Source of the DNA: Nelumbo lutea
Taxonomy: Eukaryota > Streptophyta > Magnoliopsida > Proteales > Nelumbonaceae
Direction: 5' to 3'
NCBI GenBank assembly: GCA_022828595.1
Contig: JAKGHH010000003.1
Coordinates: forward strand, 51,387,759-51,451,758
DNA: 64,000 bases
The notes beneath the pieces are model-generated. The model had not been told where the DNA came from and ran no database searches. It saw nothing but the letters and a program-made list of their open reading frames with translations. Each line of letters starts with the position of its first letter. The first letter of the stretch is position 1. This document shows, one piece after another, positions 46,765 through 58,800 of the stretch. The position numbers and the translations under genes are program-made.

Positions 46765-48689
46765 TCTCTGTAGGCAAGAACGACTCTAGAGCCCTTGTTA
46801 ACCTCCGAAGGTCTGAGGAAGATGGTGGTTCTTAGAGGAGAGAGAAAGGTGGTGAAGGAAGGTGATGTTAGTGAGGAGAGAGAATGGTGTTAGTTTAGGG
46901 ATGAGGGAGAATTCAGATCCCTTCATTCAGGCATGGATATATTGGTGGGGGGTCTTTATCCCCCACCCCCATCACCCAAGCCCACCCCACCAAAGTTAAA
47001 ACCATTAGGATCACTTTCTAATGCCCCTCCGACTCTCAAAATTAAAAAAAAAAATGTTTGTTTTTCTTAAAAAGATCTTAGGCCGGCATAACTCTTCTAC
47101 TCCCTATCTCATTTTTCTCCTTTGAATCTTATAGAGCTTTAAGGACTAAGTGGATATAAGTGGCTAGCTGTCAACAGCCATAAATCATCAATCAAGCCTT
47201 GGTTTTCCATTTTGGCTTGGACCGGACCAACTTGGTTCAGGTTCAAGTTGGGTCCTAGATCTAAGGCCTTTTATAAACCGATGGTCTTGTATGATCAAAA
47301 AAGAAGGAAAAAGGAGCTTTATTAATTGAGCTCCAATCAGAAGTTCAGATGGGGTTCCTACAGATAGCTTTGGGGTAACGGGGTAGTTCGATTAGCTTAG
47401 ACACGGGGTTGGCGAGGTGTAGGGGCTTTCTTAGGCTAAGCTCATGTGCAAAGCCTCCCCTGCATGTGTGTTGTACAGTGCTGGTCCATACATTGTCCCC
47501 ATGAGCAATTGTGTATCCATGAGGAACCCTAGTAGCCATACTAGCTATTAACCAAGGCCACCCCACAAGAGGTGTTGGTCTTGGGAGTGCTAAGGGTAGA
47601 CACCCAAGAAGGTTGATAACTCCTCCTTAAAGAAGATGTTAAGCTTTTGGAGGTTTAATAGAAGGATACATCACTTTTCTGAAAAATCGTACTAGTAGTG
47701 TTTATGATAATGCCACTCAACACAACCCACCAAGCATAGGTAAGGCTTACCCTATGCCAGATCGTGACATACTGGCATATTTCAACAATCTATATATACA
47801 TATTAAAACAAAGTCTAGCAAATTTCTCCTTTTTTTATTTTTTTGATTTTTTTAATCCATGTCATTTTCAAAACTACTAATTTGAAACTCTACTTTCCCC
47901 CCAAAAAATCTTTCTAAAATCTCTCTATCTCTCTCCCACACGTTCCAATAACCTAAATAATCTAATATCCTAAAATTTCTCCTAAACAACCTCCCCCATT
48001 ATCTCCAACTTTCTCCTAAGTTATCTCTTGTTTAGTAGAGTTTCTCCCCTAAATTATCTCTAATTTTTATTTATCTTCTCTCCCACTTTTTATCTATATC
48101 TATCTAAAGAATGTTTGAATTAAAAAATTCTAACAAAATTATATAATAACTTTAAGATATTTATTAAAAAGACAAAAATAATTATAATCGACTTAATAAT
48201 TTTTATATTATTAATAATTATATATTTTTACAAAGTTCATCATGAAATTATGTACAAACAATATAAATTATGTTTTTTTTTGGATTATTCAATCTAAATG
48301 TTATTCAAATAATAAAAATCTAACATTAAAAATGAAATATTATTTTTATTTAAATATTTCAATACTAAATATCCTAAATAAAAAATATTAAAATTAAATA
48401 TTTTAAATAGTTACTAAATAACTTTCAATTATAATAAATAGATTAAGATTTTACGTATTTAGTTAAATAACGAAATATTTAATATAATTAGATTTTAAAT
48501 AGTTAAAAAAACAAAATTATGTATTAATAGCACTATAATTTTATGGATTATTAAATTCAACAAGTAATTAATATTTTAAAATTTAAATAATTATATTATT
48601 TCCATAAATAAATAATTTCATTTATACCAATTAATAATTCTAGAAAATAACTTTAAAAAATTATTATTTATTAATAATAATTTTAAAAA
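46765..48689. other. Intergenic, no gene seen
   Basis: 47280-47680 looks like a degraded repeat of unknown type. 48100-48690 is very AT-rich. Nothing coding was recognised. Confidence 0.5.
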
Positions 48690-51518
48690 CTATTGATGAT
48701 GCACGATTTGGAGCTCCTAGTTGGGTGGTAGCACAGATGTTGAGTTGGTGGCTTCCTTGCTAAGAGGCGATTAAGATGTCGAGTTGGAGAATTTCCTCGC
48801 TGGGAAATGACTCGGATGCCGAGCTGACTAGGCCGATCTGACTGGGCCATTTTGGTGTCGAGCTTACTAGGCCAGTGAGCTGCATATCCTTCCAAAGAGC
48901 CCTGCAAGGAGGCAATGTTAGAGTGTCCCGGGTTTCTTTACCCGGGGGGTAAACACTTTGATGCTTAAGTCAGTGAATCAGAGATTCAATGAGAGAGCTA
49001 GAGAGGTACATTGTGCATCATTTTTCTGAGGTTGAAGGTAAGGCCTTTATATAGGTATTCTTGGTGTGGGCTTCATGCATTGCACCCGAGCTTTCTGGGA
49101 GGTCCTACCCAACCGTTCCCAAATCCACAGAGGTCACCGTACACGTAGACTAGTCTTCGTGCCTTGCTTGGTGTCCTCCGGAACACTCGGTACAGGGGTC
49201 GACTTCCGAGAGACCCAGGGGTGATGGGGCATGTATGCAAAATTAGTCAACGAGCATGTCTCGCAGGTCGCCACCTGGACCTCAATCAGGTTAGCAAGCC
49301 CTCGAGGGAGGTTGCCAGGTTGGGGTCGAAGTCGGAATGTGATCTAGAACTCCATTACTTTGGTAAGTTGCCACCTAGGTGGCACCTGGGTGTCATCCAG
49401 TTGTTTCGGGATGCCATGTGCCATGATGTCATTAGAGGGACAAATCCGCCCTCATCAATTGCCTCCCACTCCCAAGCTGAGGGAAGCTCGATGAAGGGAG
49501 TAGATTGTTCCTTTGGCCTGGAATGACTAATTTGATGAGCTCGAAGTTGTAGACATCAACCCAATTTGCTCCTTAGGTCAGTATAGTCTAAGTGTTGAAT
49601 GCAGCCTTACGTAGGCCCTCACCATCTTGGTTAACGGGACACTGGAGCGAACTTATCCACACGAGGAGAGGTGGAGTAGATACCCGAGGGCATATACCTT
49701 ACTAGGGATGCAACCATCAATGTGTTGTGTTATCCGGCCAAGTACCTCAAGAGCGAAATACATCATGCCGCCCTCAAGAGGGAGTTCCGACTTTGTGACC
49801 ATTTTTTCAAATCGCTCCCCTTAGGTAGACTTCGACACAATATACCTCGAGCCGGTTCTCAAAAGAGTAGCCAACGAGATCAATGCGGAGCCTTAAACCG
49901 AAGTGGAGGTTGGATGTGAAGAGATTGATAACTCTACATATCTGCCACGGTGCTGAGAGCGATCTGGTCTTCCCCTCATTTCCTCCTCTCTTTCTCTCTC
50001 TCTCTCTCTCTTTGAATATACAAATCAACCTTGTAAGAAATGAAATACAAATTTTCCACTTCGTGTACAGTGTAGTGAATCAATAAAACTTTTTCGAAGC
50101 ATAGTAAAAGGATAACCCGAATTAATGTAAGATCAGGTGAACAAGCATTGTAGGGTACGTGCCTGGCATGCTTGTGCACTTGTAAGGCGTACAGTTGTCC
50201 CTGTTGCTCATGTGCTTAGAAAGTGACTAGGTCTTATTCATGTTTAGCGCCGAGGTCACTATTTGCTCGGTGTCGTGGCCCTTGGGCTTTGGAAGTGACT
50301 CATAGTCTACTCTCCATAATATTATTTAGCCAATGTGCGGCCTGACCTATTCGCCTAAGCGGTTGGTCATTTCGTAGTAGCTTCTCATATGGCTACTTCT
50401 ATGTCATCCCGTGGGATTAGCTTCCCGGTGAGTGCTTGCAAGACCATGGCGTACATGTTTTGCCCCCTGTGAGGGTTGTAATACATATGTTGTTGTTAGT
50501 GTGAGCTAGCAGTTTGGGACCACGGTTGCATTGCATCAGCCTCGTAGTGACACCGGTTGTCCACTCCTACAAGAAGCCACTGGGAGCTCGACCTGCGGGA
50601 GCAGCTCTGTTGATCAGAGGTCGCCAGCTCGCATGGGAGCCTTGGAAGGCTTGACTTGCAAGGGCATTCGTGCAGTCAGTTGGCTATCGACTCCCATAGG
50701 AGCATGAAGGGTTCGACTTGTAGAGGTGACCTCGTGAAACGGGGCCGATGAGGCTTCGTCCGGGCTGACTTCCGTTGAGGATGAGTTGAGGTTGTTTTGC
50801 TTCTGTCTACGTCCGGGCTTTGTCCCATGCTCACATTTGGAAATTCATGCTTTGTCTCATAGAACTATCGTGCTTCAATCCCAACAGGAACCATTGATGG
50901 TTCTATCGTGGGGAGAGGGGCATTCACATGAGGTAGTGGTGTGTTTATTTGGGGCACTGGGAATGGTGAGTTCGATTTAAACTTATATAGGCATTCTCGG
51001 CGTGGGCTTCACGCATTGCACCCAAGATTTCTAGGAGGTTGTGCCCAACCGTTCCGAAATCCACGGAGGTCACCGTACACGTAGACTGGTTTTCGCGCCT
51101 TGCTCGGTTTCCTCCGGAACACTTGGTATGGGGGTCAACTTCCGAGAAACCCGGGGGTGATGGGGCATGTATGCAAATTTAGTCAATGAGCACGTCTTGC
51201 AGGTCGCCACTTGGACCTCAATTAGGTCAACAAGCCCTCGAGGGAGGTTTCTCCTCGCATCGAGGCCAGTTCGACTAGTGATGAGGTGCTATAGGTCGGC
51301 CCTGGATGAGGTGCTCCTAACCGGCCTAAGTTATGGTCGAGGTAGCCAGATCGGCGGTAGAGGCAGGTCACCAGGTCAGGGTCAAAATCAGATTGCGATC
51401 TGGAACTCCATTACTTTGGCAAGTCACCGCCTAGGTGGCGTTTGGTTATCGTCTAGTTGTTTTGGGATGCTATGTGTCATGATGTCATTGGAGGGCCAAA
51501 TCCACCCTCATCAATTAT
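48690..51518 (+). mobile_element. Decayed LTR retrotransposon (probably Gypsy/LARD-like)
   Basis: A GC-rich block with direct repeats: 49034-49457 and 50984-51512 share CGTGGGCTTCAYGCATTGCACC, GGTCACCGTACACGTAGACT, GTGATGGGGCATGTATGCAAA and the end CCACCCTCATCAA / CCGCCCTCATCAA. GATGCTTAAGTCAGTGAATC at 48960-48979 is text typical of Gypsy LTRs. Copy 2 carries an extra ~125 bases at 51248-51372. The region between the repeats has no pol domains. LTR edges and primer site were not found. Confidence 0.65.
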
Positions 51519-51536
51519 ATATTTATGTATACTAAA

Positions 51537-52865
51537 ATTAATATTTATTGTATTTCAGTAATTATTTATTGATTTTTGTGATAAATATATTTTCAACAAT
51601 TATGTATAAATCTGTTTTTTTGTTATTTAATAAAATTTTTTTAATAATTATTGGAGTTTAAACTTCTATTATTTAGCTTTTTAAATTTAATTTATTGTGT
51701 ATGTTTGCTATAATTTTTTGATAATTATTGGAGATTAAACTATTATTCATGGGTTGGTTCAGTTCAATTGTACGTTATTTGGCCAACCAAATTGACTTGG
51801 TTAGGTTGGGGGTTTGGTCACTCGGGTTATATCGATTTGGGTCATTTTTTGGTTTTATCAATCGGTTCAAAAGATTTAAAGTTAAAATGTTAAATTTAAA
51901 AATTAAGTTTAAATTTTAAAAAATCACAATGGCATTATTAAAAAAATGAATTTAAAAGTTAAATTTATGATATAAACTGTTTTAGCCTAAGAAATGTTAG
52001 AAATTTTCCACTTTCTTGTATTAAAAAAATATATTTAAAATATAAAATATTAATATATCTATGGTCAACTCGTTTGATTTTAGGTAGTTTACAAATGGCC
52101 AAAGTGAAACTGATCGAACCCAGTTAGATTGGGAAGTTGTTGAACCAAAGCCGAGTAGAAATACTAGAAATCGGGTTGGTTAGTTTCATTAGTTTGACTT
52201 GGAATGGCAACGGGGTGGGGTGGGGATGAGGAGCTTCTCCTCATCCATGTCCCCCAAAAATCCCCATCCATGTCCTCGTCCCTATCCTCGCTAACTGGGA
52301 TAAAGTTATCCCCAACCTCATTTCTACGGGGATCCCTACTCCCTGTGATTCTTTATAATGTAAACTATTATATTTTTGTTTTTTATTTTATTTAAAAAAT
52401 AGAAATAAAATAGTTAAAATTTACAATCCTATTAGAAAAGATTCAAACATATTCAACCATATTCTTAAAAATATTAACATATAGATATATGTGTACATAT
52501 ATACATATGTAAACGTATGTGTATATGTACATATATGTTAGCGGGGATCCCATGGGGCGGGATTGGGGCCCACATGGGGCAAGGAGTGCTCTCCCCGTCC
52601 CTACACCATCCCCGCCAACGGGGATGAAAATTTTCCCATCTCCGTCCCCGCATGGGGAAAATCATTCCCATCCCCGCCCCATTTGGGGTAGATCCCCATG
52701 GGGATCGGGGAAATGGGGAAAATTGTCATTCTTAAGTTTGATAAACAATCCTATCTAAAATTAATTATTATTATTTTTGTATTGTAAAAAATTATTAAAA
52801 GTATGATATAAATATAAATGATTATTAATTATTATATAAAACAATTGTATACTCTTACACGTTTT
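51537..52865 (-). repeat. Inverted third copy of the AT-rich ~1 kb repeat, split by a hAT MITE
   Basis: On the minus strand 51537-52198 and 52735-52865 read collinear with 32342-33345. The MITE at 52199-52734 interrupts it exactly at AGTTTGAT. The Tourist MITE present beside copies 1 and 2 is absent here. Confidence 0.8.
52199..52734. mobile_element. GC-rich hAT-type MITE with a known empty site
   Basis: Left end TTGGAATGGCAACGGGG, right end inverted TAAGAATGACAATTTTCCCC. The 8-bp duplication is AGTTTGAC / AGTTTGAT (7 of 8). The homologous repeat at 32478-32500 carries this site once (ATCAAACT on the plus strand), which proves insertion and both borders. Confidence 0.9.
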
Positions 52866-53423
52866 TATTGTTTATATTTAACTTAACAAATCTCATGCAT
52901 CAGACATGTATGCTAGTATAACTTAAATGGATTATTTGAATATGATTTTCCCTTGTTTTGACTGCTGTTGTTTCTAACAAATAATTATTATATTATCATG
53001 TTAAAACTCCTCAATCTATTACATGAATTTGATAGACTTTGTAGAGTAGCGGAGGTTCACAACCATAATCACAAGGAGGGCCGGACAAGAATATCAATAT
53101 CTGCATTCAAAGTGTTCTGGTTGCTTTAGTTGAGTTGGTACTGAAGAAAACTAGTAGATTAGGTTTTGGGGAAGGAATAGAGGATGGGGAAGAGATGAAG
53201 AGTGAAACAACTTTTCTTGGCAGGTTAGCTGTTCAATTGAGTCAAATAGATCAACATATAACATCAAATATTTGATACTATATAAAATACAAAAAAAACA
53301 TATATATTATAAAAATTACAAAAAATTATATATATATATATAGCAAATGTAATAAATGAATGCTATCATTGTCATTAATGATGAGAGTAGTTCAAGATAT
53401 CAAAAAATCATAAGTACAATCCA

Positions 53424-53915
53424 GGGTCAGAATTTTTAGGCCCAAAGTACAGTGGGGTTCGGAATTATTTGCAAGCAGTCATTGGTGTATAAAATGGGGG
53501 TATTTGATATTTTTGATATTTTAAATGTTTATAGCTATGCAGTAGAATTTAGAAATCTGCATTGGGCTTATCCTTAAAAATTGATGCCTAACCTTTGACC
53601 TTATTGACTAGATTAAACAATTTAGAGGTTCAACAATTAGGTCACTGAGTTGTTTACCGGGCCAACACATTTTTCAAGTATAGTTTGGGGGCTAAAACCT
53701 AAAAGGACTTGATAAATAGTTTTCAACTATGCATTGAAAACATTGATTTAGAAAATTCAAGGGAGAATGATGGTTCAGCCTAGAGTCAGAAATTTTAGGC
53801 CCGAAGTACAGTTGGGGTGAGTTCCAGTTTGGAATTGATGCCAATTTATGTATAAAGTGGGGGTTTTTGATATTTTGAATGTATAAAGTCAGAAATTTGC
53901 ATTGAATCTATCGTT
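53424..53915 (+). repeat. Imperfect direct repeat, about 140 bp
   Basis: 53424-53575 and 53781-53913 share TTTTAGGCCCRAAGTACAG, then TGTATAAARTGGGGGTWTTTGATATTTT, then AGAAATYTGCATTG. Function unknown. Confidence 0.65.
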
Positions 53916-54189
53916 TAGTTATTTGGGGCGAAAATAGATCCTCTCTAGCTTACAAGAATTAAGTTGTACATGCTGGAAATAACCAAGCTTGAAGGAGGTC
54001 TGACGTGGGAATTTTCAAGTACAAAGGCTTTTCTTGTATTGCAGAGGTGATAAGGGGGGACCTGTCAAGATCTCAGTTAGAGAAAGGGCGCCTTTGCTTC
54101 GTTCCCAACGGGGTCAACTACAGGAGTGTTATTTCATCCTCAGAAATCTTATTTCATCATTTTTGTTCTTTTTAATGTCATGTCTATCG

Positions 54190-54672
54190 TTAATTAAGGG
54201 ATATTATCTAAAATTTATTATGACTTTTTTGTTTTGCATTTTTTAAACTCATTCCGACTTTTCAAAACATTCATAAAACCCCTTGTTAGTGAATTTTATT
54301 ATTCATAATTCACTTTCTATTAAGATTCTCATTAAATCACCATTAGTAATTATTTAAGTATTTTACATAACAAAATTACTGCTGGATGGCCGGTCAAGTT
54401 TGTTGAATATTTCTCATGGCAGAATTATGTGCCCGACCTGAGCCTAGGCCTGTAGCAATCATGGGTAATTTTGTTATAAAATATTTAATAAGGTTCATTG
54501 ATCATTCAGGGATAATTTGGTCATGTAAAATACTAAAATACTTTCATGAAAAATTTCTATTGATATAACTAATGGTGATCTAAGAAAATGTTATTGGAAG
54601 GTGATATAAATTAAAAAAAAAACATAAAAATAAGTCATGATGAGTTTTAGATAATATCACTACTTACTAATT
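54190..54672. mobile_element. MITE with long inverted repeats
   Basis: The left GATATTATCTAAAATTTATT-ATGACTT matches the inverted right end (GATATTATCTAAAACTCATC-ATGACTT). Inner sequences AACAAAATTAC and GTAATTTTGTT also pair, so most of the element folds back. No coding sequence; superfamily unclear. Confidence 0.75.
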
Positions 54673-55243
54673 TTGATAATTGTGGTAGTACGATCATTGA
54701 AAGAAAACATCAGGATTCATGATCATTAAAGCTGGCAAATGTTTTAGTGTTGGCCAACTTGACACAACCCTCCTTTATCTTGGATTGGGACCGATAGTGT
54801 AAGACAAATTCATACGGGAGGAGTTAAATATAGTGTTTTTCCCATGTTTCTTTGTTTTCCTTCTTTTTCCAACCGCTTAATTTACATCAAGGAGTAAAGT
54901 TGTCATTACATATTACAAATTTTATCATGCAAATAAATAGTGAAACTAGAGGAAAAAAACAGAACCAAATTACCTATTTCGTGGGTGAAAAAAACAGAGA
55001 AATTGAGTCATGACACTAAAGGAAGTAAAGTATATAATCAATTCCTGCTCCAAATATAAGCTGATCTATTTGTTAACACACATAAAAAACAGAAAAGTTC
55101 AATGCGACTATGTAGAGTTGATGCTGCTATTACAGTCTCTCCATGGATGAGTTTCCAATTCCCAGAGATACAGAGATGGTTATATTTGGATAACCCTCAG
55201 GGTTTTCGCTTTTCAAGCCCAAAACCATGAAACCCCACCAATT

Positions 55244-55400
55244 TTAGGTGTGGGTGAGTGTCGACCCTGTTCAGTGCTGAGTTTCCACATCCCAAAGCTC
55301 AAAAGGAAAAGCTTACTACTCGGGTGAGATCAGATGAGATGAAACTCGTGACTCGTGAGTTTAGGTGGGTGAGTGGGACCCTGTTCAGTGCTGAGTTTCC
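55244..55400 (+). promoter_or_regulatory. Duplicated ~40 bp motif upstream of SEC23
   Basis: TTAGGTGTGGGTGAGTG, then CCCTGTTCAGTGCTGAGTTTCC, at 55244-55286 recurs at 55361-55400. It lies 480-630 bases before the SEC23 ATG, in the likely promoter or 5' UTR. Confidence 0.5.
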
Positions 55401-55877
55401 CGAGTCCCGGCCGGTTTATGATGAAAACCGGGGAGATCTACACGGTGGAATTTCATTATTCCCCTAATAATTAATTTAAAAATCAACTCCATGCCGATCG
55501 ACCGGTCGCCATGAGATTCCGATCAAATCAACTGAAAATCGATCTTTCTGTTTTACTCTTTCCTTCCATGAGAGGGAGAGAGACGGTTCGGCTTCAAGCA
55601 ATCCCTCGTCTACTTCCTTACCAGTCTCGGACTCTGAGGTATCGTTGTTCTTCTCTTGTTGTTTTCTATTGTTTATTGTTTCTCTCAATTTCTTTCCTTT
55701 TAGAATGCTCGATTTTTCTCCACTACAAGTCCTAGTACTAGACCTCTTTCATTTCCTCCTCTCTAGTTTCTTCCTCTCCTATTGGGGTTAGGGTTTCCTC
55801 ACTTTTCTGCAGAACCAACTATGATTCCTTGAAGTTTTTTGGAATTCTTCCCGATAGCTTAGTCGACTCCCGTTTTA

Positions 55878-58800
55878 ATGGATTTCGTCGAACTAGAGGC
55901 CATCGAAGGCCTTCGATGGTCTTGGAATTCATGGTCGGCTTCGAAATCCGAAGCTTCTTCCTTGGTAATTCCTTTGAGCGTCATGTGTACTCCATTGATG
56001 GAGTTCACCGAGGTTCCTTTACTCCCTTACGACCCTCTTGTCTGCAGCCGCTGTGGCGCTGTTTTGAACCCTTACGCACGCGTCGATTACCAATCACGGC
56101 TCTGGGTTTGTCCTTTTTGTTATCAGAAGAACCCATTTCCTCGCTCTTATGCTGGGATTGGAGAGAACAATCTCCCCGCCGAGCTTTTCCCGACTTACAG
56201 CACAGTTGAATACCATCATGGCCGGAAGGGCTTGGGCCTTGGTTCAAATATCAATTCGAACGCTATTTGGGGTGGCAACAGGCTATCTTCTTCGTCAGTA
56301 TCATCTTTGATGTCGTCGTCTTCTTCTATGGGTTCATCCTTCTCTTCTTCTTCACTCTCATGTACGGATTCGCGGGGGAATGGACCTGCATTTGTGTTTG
56401 TTGTTGACACTTGCTCACCTGAGGAGGAGTTACGAGCACTTAAAAATGAGCTGTTGCTCGTTGTGGCGCAATTGCCAGAGAACGCATTGGTTGGGCTGGT
56501 CACTTTCGACTCCATGGTCAGTGTCTACGACCTCGGGTTTGTGGACTGTTCAAAGGTTGTATTGTTTCATGGAGAACGGGAATTATCATCGGATCAGGTA
56601 TACATCTCTGCCTAGTGAAGCTGTAGTAGTACTGCCGTGGAAGTAGTGGATTCCTGTACCTCGTTTCTTTTTCTTTTTTTTTTTTTTTCTATATGTTCTT
56701 CTTTTGGTCTCCACCAATCCTATATAATGCATAAATGCCATTGCATCCAAGATTGTTTTTAATCGTTTGGCAACAGTAGTTTGAAGTTTTACTCCACAAT
56801 CTAGCGTACACATGTAATCACTTTTTATGGGATTCAAGGACAATGCCCTGGAATTGCTTGAACAATTATTATTTCTAATTGAAACCACTTTTGGATTTTA
56901 CCAAAATAAAAAAGAAAGAAACCACTTCTGGAGATAATCTGCCTGGAAAACGGTTACATCAGAAACCACTTTTACTAGATGTCTCTTAAGAGACAAATGC
57001 TCATGGTCGTTACCAGCATTTCTCTAGTCCTTTCTCACCTTTAATATCCATTAAAGGTGTGGGATTTGGCTCTTCTATTTCACTGGACATCTCAGGTATG
57101 AGATTTGGCTCTTCTATTTCACTGTCTGGAAGAAAGTTAATCATGCCTTTTGCTATGGTTTACCCCCTTCAGTCTCTAAATCATGGCCCATCAAACATTG
57201 AGTGTAATTGTCATCATCTCATATATTGTGGAGTTCGTTTTAAAGAAGAGGATGTAATAGAAGATGAGACTTGTGAAAAGACAGCAAAAGGGTCAGATTA
57301 AGGACCGGATTTCCAGATTCACAATGGATGTGCTTATTTCAGGGTCTTGGATCCCAGTGGTTTACAATTTGGTAAGAATCTTCACTGCCAGAAGGCAGGG
57401 TTGGAAGACTATCTTACTTAGATTTTTAGAGCCTTCCTCCCTCTGGAAAATACATTGCTCACTTTCTTGGGAAAATATGGAATCTTTGATCACTGAAGGT
57501 GATCATTGGCAGACCTCTTCATGATAGATGATGTTTCACATCGTTGGATGGCCTGGGTTCATATCTTTGAACTTTACAAAATGAAAACAAAGGGAAAGAA
57601 AATCAGGGTTTGGGTGGTTAGGATATAGAAAATCTGTAGAATTTTTGCTTTGATGATAGTGAGTTGGCTACAGAACCAAGACTCTATAGTATGGAGCTTT
57701 AAGAATGAAATTAAAAAATTCAATTGGTTGACAAGGAGCTTGACTGTGAGAATACATTGGGTGGGGAGATCAGCAAATGCTTTGGCTGATTGTCTTGCAA
57801 AGCAAGGGGCAAACAGGGAACGATTATATTGGGCTCAACTGTAGTTCGAATTTGTTTTCTATTTTGTGTTTTCTTCTTGTTGTTATGTTGGGAGAGGACA
57901 CAGCTTGCACCTCTTCATGGGAAGATTGTAACTGAATTACACTTTCTATTAATGAAATCTTAATTTATTTATTAAAAAAAAAATTGCTTTGGTGATGGCA
58001 CTGGTAAGTGGTTTTGGAGATTTGGCAAACAAGAAAACAGTTTGTGGAGAAGAGACATAAAAGCAAAATATAATCTAAGAAGTGGGGGTTAGGATCCAGG
58101 TGAAGCAAGTCAGCCCTATGGATGTTCAGTTTGGAAAGGGATTGAGAGAAGTTACAGTTCTTTCAATAAGGAAGTCAACTTTGAGGTGGGGAAAGGAACC
58201 AAAGTCAAGTTTTGGAAGGACTGCTGGTGTGAAGGAGGCATTCTGAAAGATGAATTCCCTGAGTAGTTCACATTAGCAGTGGACGAGGAAGCAAAAGTGG
58301 TGGAGTATATGCAGATCCCCAATGGCAACTGTGTGTGGAATATCCTTCTCAGAAGAGCTTTAAGCGATCGGGAGATTGACCATTATGCTCGGCTGCTGCA
58401 GAGGCTTTATAGTACCCGTATTGACTATATTAGTGAGGATAAAAGAGTGTGGCAAGATGGGAAGAGCAAACAGTTTTTGGTGAGTTCATTTTATAACAGG
58501 TTGACTAAGGAAGATCAAGATTTCCCTATGAAAATAATCTGGTGCAAATTCATTCCTTCAAAAATTGCATTCTTCATCTGGCTGGATTTCCTCAAGAAGA
58601 TTCAGACTAAAGACAATCTAATGAAGAGGTGTAGCAATTGACTCACCAGTGTGTGTCCTATATAACAGGGTGGATGAATCCGTCAACCACCTGCTATTAT
58701 ACTGTGAGTTTTCTTATAAGATGTGGGTGAATGTTCACAACTTGTTTTCCCTTAAGGTATGTTGTCTGAACTCGGTTGAAAGTTTCTGTAAGGGGTGATA

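Noticed and set aside
47345..47566. Minus-strand open frame in a GC-richer patch
   Set aside because: No recognisable domain; looks like part of a degraded repeat.
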